From the IMG/VR virus record IMGVR_UViG_3300017917_002974, positions 1 through 36,259 of that record: DNA of 36,259 bases; one strand, written 5' to 3'. Of this stretch, positions 7,465-14,845 are shown in pieces (within the stretch, counting starts at the first letter, position 1; every line of letters begins with the position of its first letter). Both the position numbers and the translations under genes were made by a program. Source of the stretch: a virus. Below the pieces are notes generated by a model, which was not told the origin of the DNA, ran no database searches, and saw only the letters and a program-made list of their open reading frames with translations.

Positions 7465-8535
7465 TCACGGAGGTCCATAATATTGAAAAGCAACATAACC
7501 ACTGCTTCCAGATGTTGACTGAGTGGTGATATTGCCATCATTTACTAAGATTCCAGTTCCACCAATTCCATAACCACCTGTTGGTGGTCCACCAACAGAA
7601 GCGGTGCCAGCAACAGTATCTTCTCTAGCGGCTCCTCCACCGCCTGCTCCACCATATACACCATAGACTGATGAATAAGTTGAGGAACCTCCAGTGCCTC
7701 CATATGCGTAATTATTATTAAGATCGCCAACTGCACCATTACCACCAGTTCCAGCAGAACCACCACCACCGCCTGTTGCAAAGAGGTAAACAGAGACTGG
7801 TGTTGCACCACCTGAATTTCCTGAAAACTCTGCATTATTGCCTCTGCCAAACCCATTACCAGACACTCCAGTGTTTAATCCTTTGCTTCCAATTATTGAA
7901 GTAAATGATGAACCTGTAATGCTCGAATCTTCTCCATTATTACCTCCATACTCTCCACCATATCCACCACCACCAACGACCACTGATAATGTCAAGCTTG
8001 ATGCATTATTAAATGCCCTACTGGATACTGACGCAACACCACCTCCACCGCCTGAGCCGTATGCATATCCACCAGCACCACCACCGACAACAAACGCATT
8101 AAGAATTGATGGGATAACTGTAGAACCACCAGTTGGGGTTATTGTCGGAATAGCAATAGTATCTGAACCAGAGGTTGTTTTTGTATATGTTTTAAGAGAC
8201 CATGTCGTAAATGTTGTATTATTAGTTACAACACCTCCTGGAGCTGCCGAATTGTAAGCAATAGCACGAATATAATATAAAGTTCCTACTGAAAGACCTG
8301 TTTGATTAACATAGACAGATTGACTACTACCTATTAAGCCCTCTACGGAAACAGTATCTGTCCATGTAGAGCCATTAGTGCTAAATTGAAATTTAACATC
8401 AGTTGGAGTATTGTTTGGATTAACTGTCGCATTAAATGTTGCTCTATTTTGATTAAAGTTAGTAACAGTGCTTATTGAAATAGTTGGAGGAGTTGCCTGT
8501 GGAGCACTACTTGCTACAATTCCTAAATGCCTCAT
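7465..8535 (-). CDS. Fibronectin-III-like plus glycine-rich tail adhesin
   Basis: This 356-residue protein has an N-terminal beta domain (about residues 14-112) with FN3-like signatures such as FNATVNPNNTPTDVKFQF and GTLYYIRAIAYN. From about residue 140 to the end it is a glycine-rich region with many GGGG, GGAGG and GGYG runs, closing with SGSSGYVAFQYY. The glycine-rich C-terminus resembles glycine-rich domains at the tips of phage fibres, including polyglycine-II adhesins, which bind host receptors. It overlaps the upstream 118-aa gene by four bases (ATGA) and belongs to the fibre block. Host binding is inferred. Confidence 0.75.
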   Translation of the reverse strand: MRHLGIVASSAPQATPPTISISTVTNFNQNRATFNATVNPNNTPTDVKFQFSTNGSTWTDTVSVEGLIGSSQSVYVNQTGLSVGTLYYIRAIAYNSAAPGGVVTNNTTFTTWSLKTYTKTTSGSDTIAIPTITPTGGSTVIPSILNAFVVGGGAGGYAYGSGGGGGVASVSSRAFNNASSLTLSVVVGGGGYGGEYGGNNGEDSSITGSSFTSIIGSKGLNTGVSGNGFGRGNNAEFSGNSGGATPVSVYLFATGGGGGSAGTGGNGAVGDLNNNYAYGGTGGSSTYSSVYGVYGGAGGGGAAREDTVAGTASVGGPPTGGYGIGGTGILVNDGNITTQSTSGSSGYVAFQYYGPP

Positions 8536-8888
8536 GATGCAACAATGTCACCTATAATAATCCATTCTCCGACAGCCATTTTGACAAAAGAACAAGCCGC
8601 TTTTGTAACTCTTATTTTTGGAGTTGCACCAACTGAAGATTCATAGATAATACTTCCACTTGCTGCACTAAATTGAACATCGGCATTTAGTCTCAAGAAA
8701 TCGACTTGGGCACCTACAGGGATTTTATTATCTTCCGCTTCAGAAAGCGTAATGTACTGAGTAGAGCCTGAATAGCAATAAAACATAGAACCCATATCTT
8801 TTGCGGTAAGAGCAATGTTTGAGTTAGTTTGAACTACTCTTTGATATTTACCTTGATCTCTTGATGGGTAATATTTTATTCCAGACAT
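8532..8888 (-). CDS. Small tail protein, paralogue of fibre C-terminal domain
   Basis: This 118-residue protein starts MSGIKYYPSRDQGKYQ. Its remaining part aligns by eye with the last 90 or so residues of the adjacent 461-aa fibre: LTAKDMGSMF against LALSDSGKMV, IPVGAQVDFL against FPVGTSIDIL, and GEWIIIGDI against NTWVAIGDL. Both look like compact beta-domains. The gene is probably a free-standing fibre tip or collar subunit. It overlaps the downstream adhesin gene by four bases. Confidence 0.7.
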   Translation of the reverse strand: MSGIKYYPSRDQGKYQRVVQTNSNIALTAKDMGSMFYCYSGSTQYITLSEAEDNKIPVGAQVDFLRLNADVQFSAASGSIIYESSVGATPKIRVTKAACSFVKMAVGEWIIIGDIVAS

Positions 8889-8912
8889 GATTATATTATA
8901 CCTTTTCAGCCG

Positions 8913-10298
8913 TTAAGCCGATAAATCTCCAATTGCAACCCATGTGTTTGCTGCTCTTTTAATTAAAGTAGCAGCAGACCATTGAAGTCTTAATTTTAGA
9001 CCACTAGCTCTATTAATTGTAACACCAGAGGCGGGTACAATTGTTGTTTGACCAGAACCAACTTGGAGAATATCAATAGATGTTCCAACAGGGAAGTTAA
9101 CTGTATTGTCAGCAGGAACTGTTAAGTTATTCGCTGAACCAACATTCATTTCTACCATCTTCCCAGAATCAGAAAGAGCCAAGGTATAATTCCCTGTTTG
9201 AGCGTTAAAAGTCACTTCATTTAAAGCAATAGTGCCATTTGCATCAGGAATATTTATAGATCTGTTTGAGGTCTGTACTGGTGATAATGTTGTTGTGTAA
9301 CTTGGACCAGTTAATGTCAAATTTCCAGAAATGTCCATTGAACCAAAAACAACAACTGTACCGTCTCCTGGTGTTCCAGATGTGCTTGTATACATTGTTA
9401 TATTGTTAGGAGCATCAATACTCTCTGTTGTAACTGCTCCAAAAGATACAAAATCTGTTGTACCTACTGACTGACCAATTGAAATAGTTGCAGTTGATCC
9501 TTCTCCCGGTGTATGAGATATTGTAATACCTGTTCCCGCTGAAACATTTGACATATAGTTGCCTACAGTATCTGTTCCAAGATTTATTGGATCATTGACC
9601 CAAACTGTTCCGTTATATTTAAGAAAATCGCCAGATGCCAGTGTGTTAGAAATAAGGACATTATGTAATTCATCAAGTTCATAACCATTTTGAGGAGCAA
9701 CAAATATAATTCCATTATTAGTCGCACGAATTACTGTTCCTATAAAAACTAAGTGTTCTGGTGCAGTTGGCTTTGTCTTAGTAAAAGCGCCATCTTCTCC
9801 AAGCCACAAAATATCACCAGCAGTATAGCCAACACTTAAATCAAGACCATCAACATAGCCCAAAGTTACAATTGGTCCATTTGAGTTGGATGTTATATTT
9901 GCTCCTGCAACACCAATAATTGTTGCAGAGGTCGTGTCAGAATCATTATCTGCTCTTTTAACTTTTGCATGATCACCAGTTGAACCGCTCACATAAACAA
10001 CTGTTCCAGTTGTTATCGTTGTAAGTTCATCATTTCTTGCTAAGACAACATCTGAAGCAAATGAGTTAACCCAATTTGTACCATTATATGTAAGAGTTTG
10101 AAATTCTTCTGGAGAATTAATTACAACATCAGATAAGGAATCTAAAGAGCCGCTTGAACCAAATTCAACAATTACATTTGAAGAATTTTTATAAAATAAT
10201 TTTCCATCGGCATAGTTAATACCCAACTCGCCATATTCAAGGGAGGCGGGAACATTAGAAGCAGTGCCTGAGTTTTTAATTTTAATGGTATTAGCCAT
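8913..10298 (-). CDS. Tail fibre protein
   Basis: This 461-residue protein begins MANTIKIKNSGTASNVPASLEYGELGINY, an N-terminal fibre attachment module shared with the next gene upstream. A long Ser/Thr/Gly/Asn-rich beta-repeat region follows, including phrases such as TLTYNGTNWVN and DFLKYNGTVWVND that repeat as GTxW modules. The C-terminal 90 residues form a domain also encoded separately by the 118-aa gene downstream. It is translated from ATG with TAGGAGGAAGT upstream. The role is probably host recognition as part of the tail tip or side fibres. Confidence 0.8.
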   Translation of the reverse strand: MANTIKIKNSGTASNVPASLEYGELGINYADGKLFYKNSSNVIVEFGSSGSLDSLSDVVINSPEEFQTLTYNGTNWVNSFASDVVLARNDELTTITTGTVVYVSGSTGDHAKVKRADNDSDTTSATIIGVAGANITSNSNGPIVTLGYVDGLDLSVGYTAGDILWLGEDGAFTKTKPTAPEHLVFIGTVIRATNNGIIFVAPQNGYELDELHNVLISNTLASGDFLKYNGTVWVNDPINLGTDTVGNYMSNVSAGTGITISHTPGEGSTATISIGQSVGTTDFVSFGAVTTESIDAPNNITMYTSTSGTPGDGTVVVFGSMDISGNLTLTGPSYTTTLSPVQTSNRSINIPDANGTIALNEVTFNAQTGNYTLALSDSGKMVEMNVGSANNLTVPADNTVNFPVGTSIDILQVGSGQTTIVPASGVTINRASGLKLRLQWSAATLIKRAANTWVAIGDLSA

Positions 10299-10310
10299 TA
10301 CTTCCTCCTA

Positions 10311-11627
10311 TTAGAAAGTACCGCCATCTACTGTATCAGACCAAGCAGGTACGCCACCTACAACTTTAAGGAATTGTCCAGCAGTTCCAATACCAAGTTT
10401 TGAAAGTGTATTTCCAGATGAGGAATAGATTAAGTCACCAGTTGTGTATGATGTTAACCCAGTACCGCCATATGTTGAGCCAATCGCTGTACCATTCCAT
10501 ACACCAGTTGCAATTGTTCCAACAGATGTTAGGCTTGAGTTCACAACTGTTGAACCGAGAGTCGTATTGGAAAGAACTGAAGTTCCACCAATTTCAAATA
10601 CTTTACCGGCCAAAAGATTCAAGTTTTCAGATGAAGTCCATGCATCTGTTGCATCCACCCAGTTGAATGTCTTGTTTGTTGCACCAAGCACTGTAACACC
10701 AGCACCATCTGCTGTTGTGTCTGATGGAGTAGAAACATTTGCAAGAACAATATTCTTATCCTCGACAACCAAGGTTGATGTATTAAGGGTCGTAGTATTT
10801 CCATTAACAACAAGATCACCAGTGATGGTGAGAGTATTACCGATTGTCACATCATCTGGAAGACCGATTGTTACTGCCCCAGTCCAAGGACCAGTGCCTG
10901 TTCCAGACACAGTAATTTCGTTAGAAGTCCCAGTAATGCTGACAACGCCATCGTTTGCAATTGTCAAAGTATTGGCATTGTCATCATATGTCTTAGTAAT
11001 GCCTGTTCCAGCAACAATGTATGTATTAGCAGCATCTTGAGCAGCTTCAGCAAAATCAGAAACTTGGCTTGCAAGAATTGAAACAGCGCTATTTGAAGCT
11101 GCTGTTAGGCGACCTTGAGCATCAACAGTAAAGGTAGCAATTGTATTTGCATTACCATAACCACCAGCAGTAACCGTTGTATTGTCAAGATTCAAAGTAA
11201 GGGTATCTGTCGCACTGGCGACAGATGATAGACCAGTACCACCAGAAATTGTAAGAGTATCACTCAAACTAACGGTTTGGCTTGAACCACTATCTCCAGC
11301 AACTGTGATTGAACCGCTTACACCCGACACTGCTTGGTCAACATAAAGTTTTGTAGCAGCATGTGTGTTGGCAGTTGGGGTTGGAACAACTACTGTTCCT
11401 GTAAATTCTTTATTGCCGGTTATTGTTTGGACACCAGAAAGGCTTACATACGCACCAACACCAGCAATTGCTTGAACTGTGGTGGCTGTTCCTCCTGCTC
11501 CTCCAGTTCCTTTACCGTAGTAAAGAACATCATCGACTTCATTATATGCAAGTTCTGCATTCTCAAGTGAAGCGGGAGCACCAGCGTTTCCTGATGCTCT
11601 TCTTTTAATTCTAATTGTATTTGCCAT
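10311..11627 (-). CDS. Tail fibre protein (MANTI N-terminal module)
   Basis: This 438-residue protein begins MANTIRIKRRASGNAGAPAS, followed by ENAELAYNEVDDVLYYGKG, a widespread N-terminal module of fibres from aquatic phages. It continues with a long Ser/Thr/Gly/Val beta-repeat region with TLTISGGTGLSS and TGDLIYSSSGNTLSKLGIG motifs typical of trimeric fibre shafts. It ends TVDGGTF, a DGG-aromatic terminus also found as LLDGGNY in the neighbouring 91-aa protein. It overlaps that upstream gene by one base. It is likely a side or tip fibre. Confidence 0.8.
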   Translation of the reverse strand: MANTIRIKRRASGNAGAPASLENAELAYNEVDDVLYYGKGTGGAGGTATTVQAIAGVGAYVSLSGVQTITGNKEFTGTVVVPTPTANTHAATKLYVDQAVSGVSGSITVAGDSGSSQTVSLSDTLTISGGTGLSSVASATDTLTLNLDNTTVTAGGYGNANTIATFTVDAQGRLTAASNSAVSILASQVSDFAEAAQDAANTYIVAGTGITKTYDDNANTLTIANDGVVSITGTSNEITVSGTGTGPWTGAVTIGLPDDVTIGNTLTITGDLVVNGNTTTLNTSTLVVEDKNIVLANVSTPSDTTADGAGVTVLGATNKTFNWVDATDAWTSSENLNLLAGKVFEIGGTSVLSNTTLGSTVVNSSLTSVGTIATGVWNGTAIGSTYGGTGLTSYTTGDLIYSSSGNTLSKLGIGTAGQFLKVVGGVPAWSDTVDGGTF

Positions 11628-11902
11628 TAATAATTTCCTCCGTCTAATAGCGTGTTTGCAATTGAATGGACATGATCCGCTCTACTTGCAAGTTCTAAAA
11701 CACCAGAACTTCCTGTTCTGGCTATGTCAGATGGCGTTGCATCTGATAATGTTAAAATCCTTTCCAATGTAATTGTTGCAGGAGCCGCAAGTATTGTTGT
11801 TACATCACCGTTCTGTACATTTAGTACCGTAGTATCACTGTCGGATACAGTAACATTTGTAATGTCACCAGTTACTACCCTTAATGTTGTTATATCAGAC
11901 AC
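11627..11902 (-). CDS. Small tail/fibre protein with ADHVH motif
   Basis: This 91-residue protein has a Val/Thr-rich N-terminal half (TTLRVVTGDITNVTVSDSD) and a C-terminal part with SGSSGVLELASRADHVHSI and the terminus LLDGGNY. The ADHVH motif followed by a short hydrophobic stretch and DGG-aromatic end recurs in fibre proteins of aquatic phages. It overlaps the previous gene by eight bases and the next fibre by one, so the group is probably co-translated. Probably a small virion component of the fibre apparatus. Confidence 0.65.
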   Translation of the reverse strand: MSDITTLRVVTGDITNVTVSDSDTTVLNVQNGDVTTILAAPATITLERILTLSDATPSDIARTGSSGVLELASRADHVHSIANTLLDGGNY

Positions 11903-12230
11903 GACTTACTTCTCCTGTTACAGTTACTTTGCCTCCCATTAATGTTGTTATAGTAGCACCATTAGTTTCTTGCAAATCATAATAGTATATACCAGTATTG
12001 ATATTTGATGTTTCAGAAGCTGTCATAGACATTGTTAAAACACCATTGGCAGCATTTGTTATTGCAGTTGTAAAACTTGCAATAACAGTTTCTGAGGCTT
12101 TTGATTTTCTAATTTGCGATACATAAGTTCTTCCGGTTATGTTTATAGCACTATTTGCACTATTACGAATATTTACCTGATGGGTGTAAGAATCACCCTT
12201 ATATACCGTTATATCTCTTTCTCCAGCCAT
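11895..12230 (-). CDS. Ig-like baseplate/fibre accessory protein
   Basis: This 111-residue beta-rich protein starts MAGERDITVYKGDSYTHQV. The DITVYKGDS-like beginning, a strand pattern with SQIRKSKASETVIASF and MTASETSNINTGIYYYDLQ resemble BppU-type or Ig-like N-terminal domains that attach receptor-binding parts to siphophage baseplates. It is the first gene of the fibre cluster after the lysis genes. The similarity is by pattern only. Confidence 0.6.
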   Translation of the reverse strand: MAGERDITVYKGDSYTHQVNIRNSANSAINITGRTYVSQIRKSKASETVIASFTTAITNAANGVLTMSMTASETSNINTGIYYYDLQETNGATITTLMGGKVTVTGEVSRV

Positions 12231-12233
12231 TTT

Positions 12234-12314
12234 TTAACAATCACATTCCTCGCAACCACAATCGCATTGTTCAACACATTCACAACCGCAATCGCATGAT
12301 TTATTTCTAGTCAT
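12234..12314 (-). CDS. Cysteine-rich 26-aa microprotein
   Basis: The ATG at 12314 follows TAGGAGTTTAAA, an excellent ribosome binding site. The frame encodes 26 residues ending at TAA 12234-12236. Nine are Cys, in two blocks: CDCGCEC (residues 7-13) and CDCGCEECDC (17-26), with Asp and Glu between. This Cys/acidic pattern suggests metal binding, like a minimal metallothionein, or a disulfide-rich peptide. The gene sits 9 bases after the endolysin and before the fibre cluster. No signal peptide is visible. I do not recognise a family. Confidence 0.7.
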   Translation of the reverse strand: MTRNKSCDCGCECVEQCDCGCEECDC

Positions 12315-12323
12315 TTTAAACTC

Positions 12324-12860
12324 CTATTTAGCAGGTTTTGGAAGTGACTTCCAAGCTGCTTCCATTTTTGCTGCATCTGTTGCGAATTCCTGTTCAAATT
12401 CCAAATGCAACCACTGGCCACCAAAACTTCCAGCATTGTCTTTTTCATTATAAATCTTAACTGATTTTGGATCAGTTCCTTCACCACGACTACAGCGATA
12501 ACCACGGCCATAACCCGGCTTTCCATCTTTTGCATTTGCATCAAATGCATAGTCATGAATTTCTACAATTCCTAATTCTTTAGTATGCTTAAGGAACCAC
12601 TCCCACATTTCAAGTCCAGTCTTACGATCTGGATAACCAATATCACATGCAGCTCCTGTTGCATGAACGCTTAACCATTTTTCCATGCCCGGATCTCCAA
12701 TCTTCTTACCAGCAGTGTGAGAGTTTCTCATTAATCTTGGGGAATAAATTCCCATATTGGTTGCCTTCCATCTACGACCACAAGCCATAACAAACCACTC
12801 AACACCAGCACCAGCTTTCTTACCATCAAATGCAGGATAATATGGATACTTTCTTGGCAT
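12324..12860 (-). CDS. Endolysin, M15-type peptidase
   Basis: This 178-residue protein carries the zinc peptidase signature of the M15/VanY group: SVHATGAACDIGY (S64, H66, D73) and WLHLEF (H152, E154), with the usual spacing. Such enzymes cleave peptide cross-links of peptidoglycan. No signal peptide and no separate cell-wall-binding domain are visible; the C-terminal part after residue 155 is short and helical. It starts with ATG at 12860, the last base of the upstream holin-like gene, and both belong to the lysis module. No spanin genes are seen, in keeping with a host lacking an outer membrane. Confidence 0.85.
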   Translation of the reverse strand: MPRKYPYYPAFDGKKAGAGVEWFVMACGRRWKATNMGIYSPRLMRNSHTAGKKIGDPGMEKWLSVHATGAACDIGYPDRKTGLEMWEWFLKHTKELGIVEIHDYAFDANAKDGKPGYGRGYRCSRGEGTDPKSVKIYNEKDNAGSFGGQWLHLEFEQEFATDAAKMEAAWKSLPKPAK

Positions 12861-13057
12861 TATTTTCCTTCCTCAGTACGACCAAAAGCAGCATCTTTTG
12901 GATTTAAGTAACGCATAATTACAGGAAGAGCAGCAGCCCAAAGAGCATTTAATGCTAATTTCCAATCTTGTGTTGCAACATATGTTGATACTGCTGCACC
13001 AAGAACGCTTCTGCCATATGAGGCAAGCAAAGCCTTATTCTTATCTGAAAGTTTCAT
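12860..13057 (-). CDS. Holin-like small membrane protein
   Basis: The start is taken as ATG 13057 because AAAGGAGATTAAAC lies directly upstream; the frame extends to 13096, but that start has no such site. The 65-residue product starts MKLSDKNKALLASYG and has hydrophobic stretches at about residues 17-27 and 34-51, with a charged C-terminus ending GRTEEGK. It directly precedes the endolysin, with a one-base overlap. Two short hydrophobic helices, a charged tail and this location fit a holin. Confidence 0.7.
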   Translation of the reverse strand: MKLSDKNKALLASYGRSVLGAAVSTYVATQDWKLALNALWAAALPVIMRYLNPKDAAFGRTEEGK

Positions 13058-13102
13058 GTTTAATCTCCTTTGTGATATAAAATCACTTAAAAACATTATA
13101 CA

Positions 13103-13351
13103 TTAGTCTTGTTCATCAGGCTTACTTTTTGCTTTGCTAAAAATTGACTCTATCTCTTTATCATCAAGTTTCCCATCATCAAGGAAAGCATTGGCTAGTC
13201 CTTCTACCACTTTTGCAACTCCACCAATTCCAGCCATAAAAATAGCCTTTGGTAGACTTACTCCAGCAACAGCGCCAGCCCCGATGACACCTAGACCAGA
13301 GGCTCCGAATACAGCAAGTATTCTAAGAAGAATATTATTTAAATTTTTCAT
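13103..13351 (-). CDS. Second holin-like / membrane protein
   Basis: This 82-residue protein starts MKNLNNILLRILAVFGASG. Residues 8-52 are Gly/Ala-rich and hydrophobic, enough for two helices (GLGVIGAGAVAGVSLPKAIFMAGIGGV). The C-terminus is hydrophilic: DDGKLDDKEIESIFSKAKSK. It overlaps the LPXTG gene by four bases and precedes the other holin-like gene, so the pair may work together, for example as holin and antiholin. The DGKLDDKEI stretch resembles an EF-hand-like loop but is not a complete one. Confidence 0.65.
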   Translation of the reverse strand: MKNLNNILLRILAVFGASGLGVIGAGAVAGVSLPKAIFMAGIGGVAKVVEGLANAFLDDGKLDDKEIESIFSKAKSKPDEQD

Positions 13352-14679
13352 TTTTCCTCCAATAATGAAAGGCCATAAAAGAATGCTCCTATCATTAAAA
13401 TTAAAATTGCCAAAAACATTTTTGGCAAGAATCCACCACCAGTTTCTGGTAGTTTGCCATGACTATGGGTACTATGATCATGAACCGTTGTAGTGGTTGC
13501 TGAAACCGCTGGCAAAGTCGTGGTTGTTAATTCAGTTGTGGTTGTTAACTGAACGGTTGTTGATGGTGCTAATGTCGTAGTTGGAGCAACCGTTGTCGTT
13601 GGAGGATTCCAAGAAACAGTTGCTGATACGGTTTTTGCTACTCCATTAACAGTTGCTGTAGCGGTATAAACAGCAGTACCAACAGAGTTTGTCCTGACAG
13701 TAATTATTGCTATACCGCTTGAATTTGTAACAGCTGTAAGTGTTTGACCAGCATCTGGTCCACTACTTACTGTTACAGTAACAGTAACTCCTGCCTGTGG
13801 AACACCGGCAAGTGTTTGTGCTGTTGCAGTAATTGTTAAATCCTCACCAGCATTTGGGTTCTGTGGAGATATTGCCAATGTAAAAGAACTTGGCAACGAA
13901 ACAGATCCACCACCAATTGAAACGGCTTTTCTAGTGCTCGACATTGTTGGATATGGATAATCAACAAGAGTTTTAAGTGTTCCAACATTGCCAGTAAAGT
14001 ATCCATGCCAGCAAGCTGCAACAATTGTGTTATTTAAATTAAAATCTGAAATGCCGTCAGATGTTGCTTCTGGACCACCATTGCAACCTCCATTGTTATA
14101 AACAGCACTCGGAAGAAGTGCTGTAAGCCAGCCATATGTTCCGTTATTTGCAAATAAACCACCACCAGAGTTTACAAAGTCAGCAATTTTTTCTGCATTA
14201 TTTGTGAATAATGTTTCTTTTGATGCACTTCTTGACCAGTTGTCTGGGATCCAGATAAGGGCTGGTGTTGCAGATGTTATAGTCGTTGAAAAAAAGGAAC
14301 TTATCTGTGCATCTGTCGTATAAAAATCAACAGATGGCGCAGTGGTGAATTCACCAAGATACTCAGGAAGTTTTGATGCCCAAGAAGCACCGCAAGAGTT
14401 ATTTCCTCCATTAGAACCTAAGATAGCAATGTGTCCATTGTTTGGATTTATCGCACCATCATGGACTTTCTTTAGAACTCTAGCAATGTATAGACCTGTT
14501 GATTCATAACCAGAGTGACAAACTGGGTCCATACCATCAAGAACAATTGGACCACCTCCAGTTGCTTTGGCTCCTCCAACAAGTTGAACAACTGAGTTAT
14601 TGGTTGGCCAAGGAACAAATAGGCTCAGTGCAGTCACAATAGATAACCCATAAATTAATTTATAAATTTTATTCTTCAT
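13348..14679 (-). CDS. Secreted LPXTG surface protein with Ig-like domain
   Basis: The start at ATG 14679 follows AAGAAGGATGATA; the frame extends to 14721 without a better site. The 443-residue product has an N-terminal signal sequence (KNKIYKLIYGLSIVTALSLF). Next comes a domain of about 220 residues with a glutamine-amidotransferase-like alternation (GHIAILGSNGG, FVNSGGGLFANNGTYGW), then a bacterial Ig-like domain (SSFTLAISPQNPNAGEDLTI onward), a Thr/Pro linker, a His-rich patch (HDHSTHSHGK), LPETG at residues 410-414 and a hydrophobic segment ending LLEEK. This is the layout of a sortase substrate, although the cytoplasmic tail lacks the usual Arg/Lys cluster. It lies in the lysis/surface block, overlapping a small membrane gene. 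Confidence 0.8.
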   Translation of the reverse strand: MKNKIYKLIYGLSIVTALSLFVPWPTNNSVVQLVGGAKATGGGPIVLDGMDPVCHSGYESTGLYIARVLKKVHDGAINPNNGHIAILGSNGGNNSCGASWASKLPEYLGEFTTAPSVDFYTTDAQISSFFSTTITSATPALIWIPDNWSRSASKETLFTNNAEKIADFVNSGGGLFANNGTYGWLTALLPSAVYNNGGCNGGPEATSDGISDFNLNNTIVAACWHGYFTGNVGTLKTLVDYPYPTMSSTRKAVSIGGGSVSLPSSFTLAISPQNPNAGEDLTITATAQTLAGVPQAGVTVTVTVSSGPDAGQTLTAVTNSSGIAIITVRTNSVGTAVYTATATVNGVAKTVSATVSWNPPTTTVAPTTTLAPSTTVQLTTTTELTTTTLPAVSATTTTVHDHSTHSHGKLPETGGGFLPKMFLAILILMIGAFFYGLSLLEEK

Positions 14680-14845
14680 TATCATCCTTCTTAATAATTG
14701 TTCCAAACATATGAACCACAAAAGCTCCTACTGTGAGCCATAAACCATAAGTTCTTGTTTGACCAGATAATGTAATAATTACAATTACACCTCCAGATAT
14801 AGTCCACGCAAGAGCGTGAAGTTCTTTTAGTATTTTTTTTACCAT
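14669..14845 (-). CDS. Small membrane protein, 58 aa
   Basis: An ATG at 14845 overlaps the stop of the PA14 gene (TAATG) and is preceded by TAGGAGAAAATA. The product starts MVKKILKELHALAWTI and has two hydrophobic stretches (SGGVIVIITLSG and GLWLTVGAFVVHMFG), ending IIKKDDNEE. The stop at 14669 overlaps the ATG of the LPXTG gene by 11 bases. Two short helices with charged ends in the lysis region fit an additional holin-like or accessory membrane protein, perhaps helping secretion or display of its two surface-protein neighbours. Confidence 0.65.
   Translation of the reverse strand: MVKKILKELHALAWTISGGVIVIITLSGQTRTYGLWLTVGAFVVHMFGTIIKKDDNEE

Noticed and set aside
7838-8257. A 139-codon Pro-rich plus-strand frame
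   Set aside because: Gly codons on the minus strand read as Pro on the plus strand, so it is a shadow of the glycine-rich adhesin.
10444-11040. A 198-codon plus-strand frame opposite the 438-aa fibre
   Set aside because: It is the antisense of a low-complexity fibre gene on the coding strand, rich in Val/Pro/Thr, with no ribosome binding site; the minus-strand gene explains the region.
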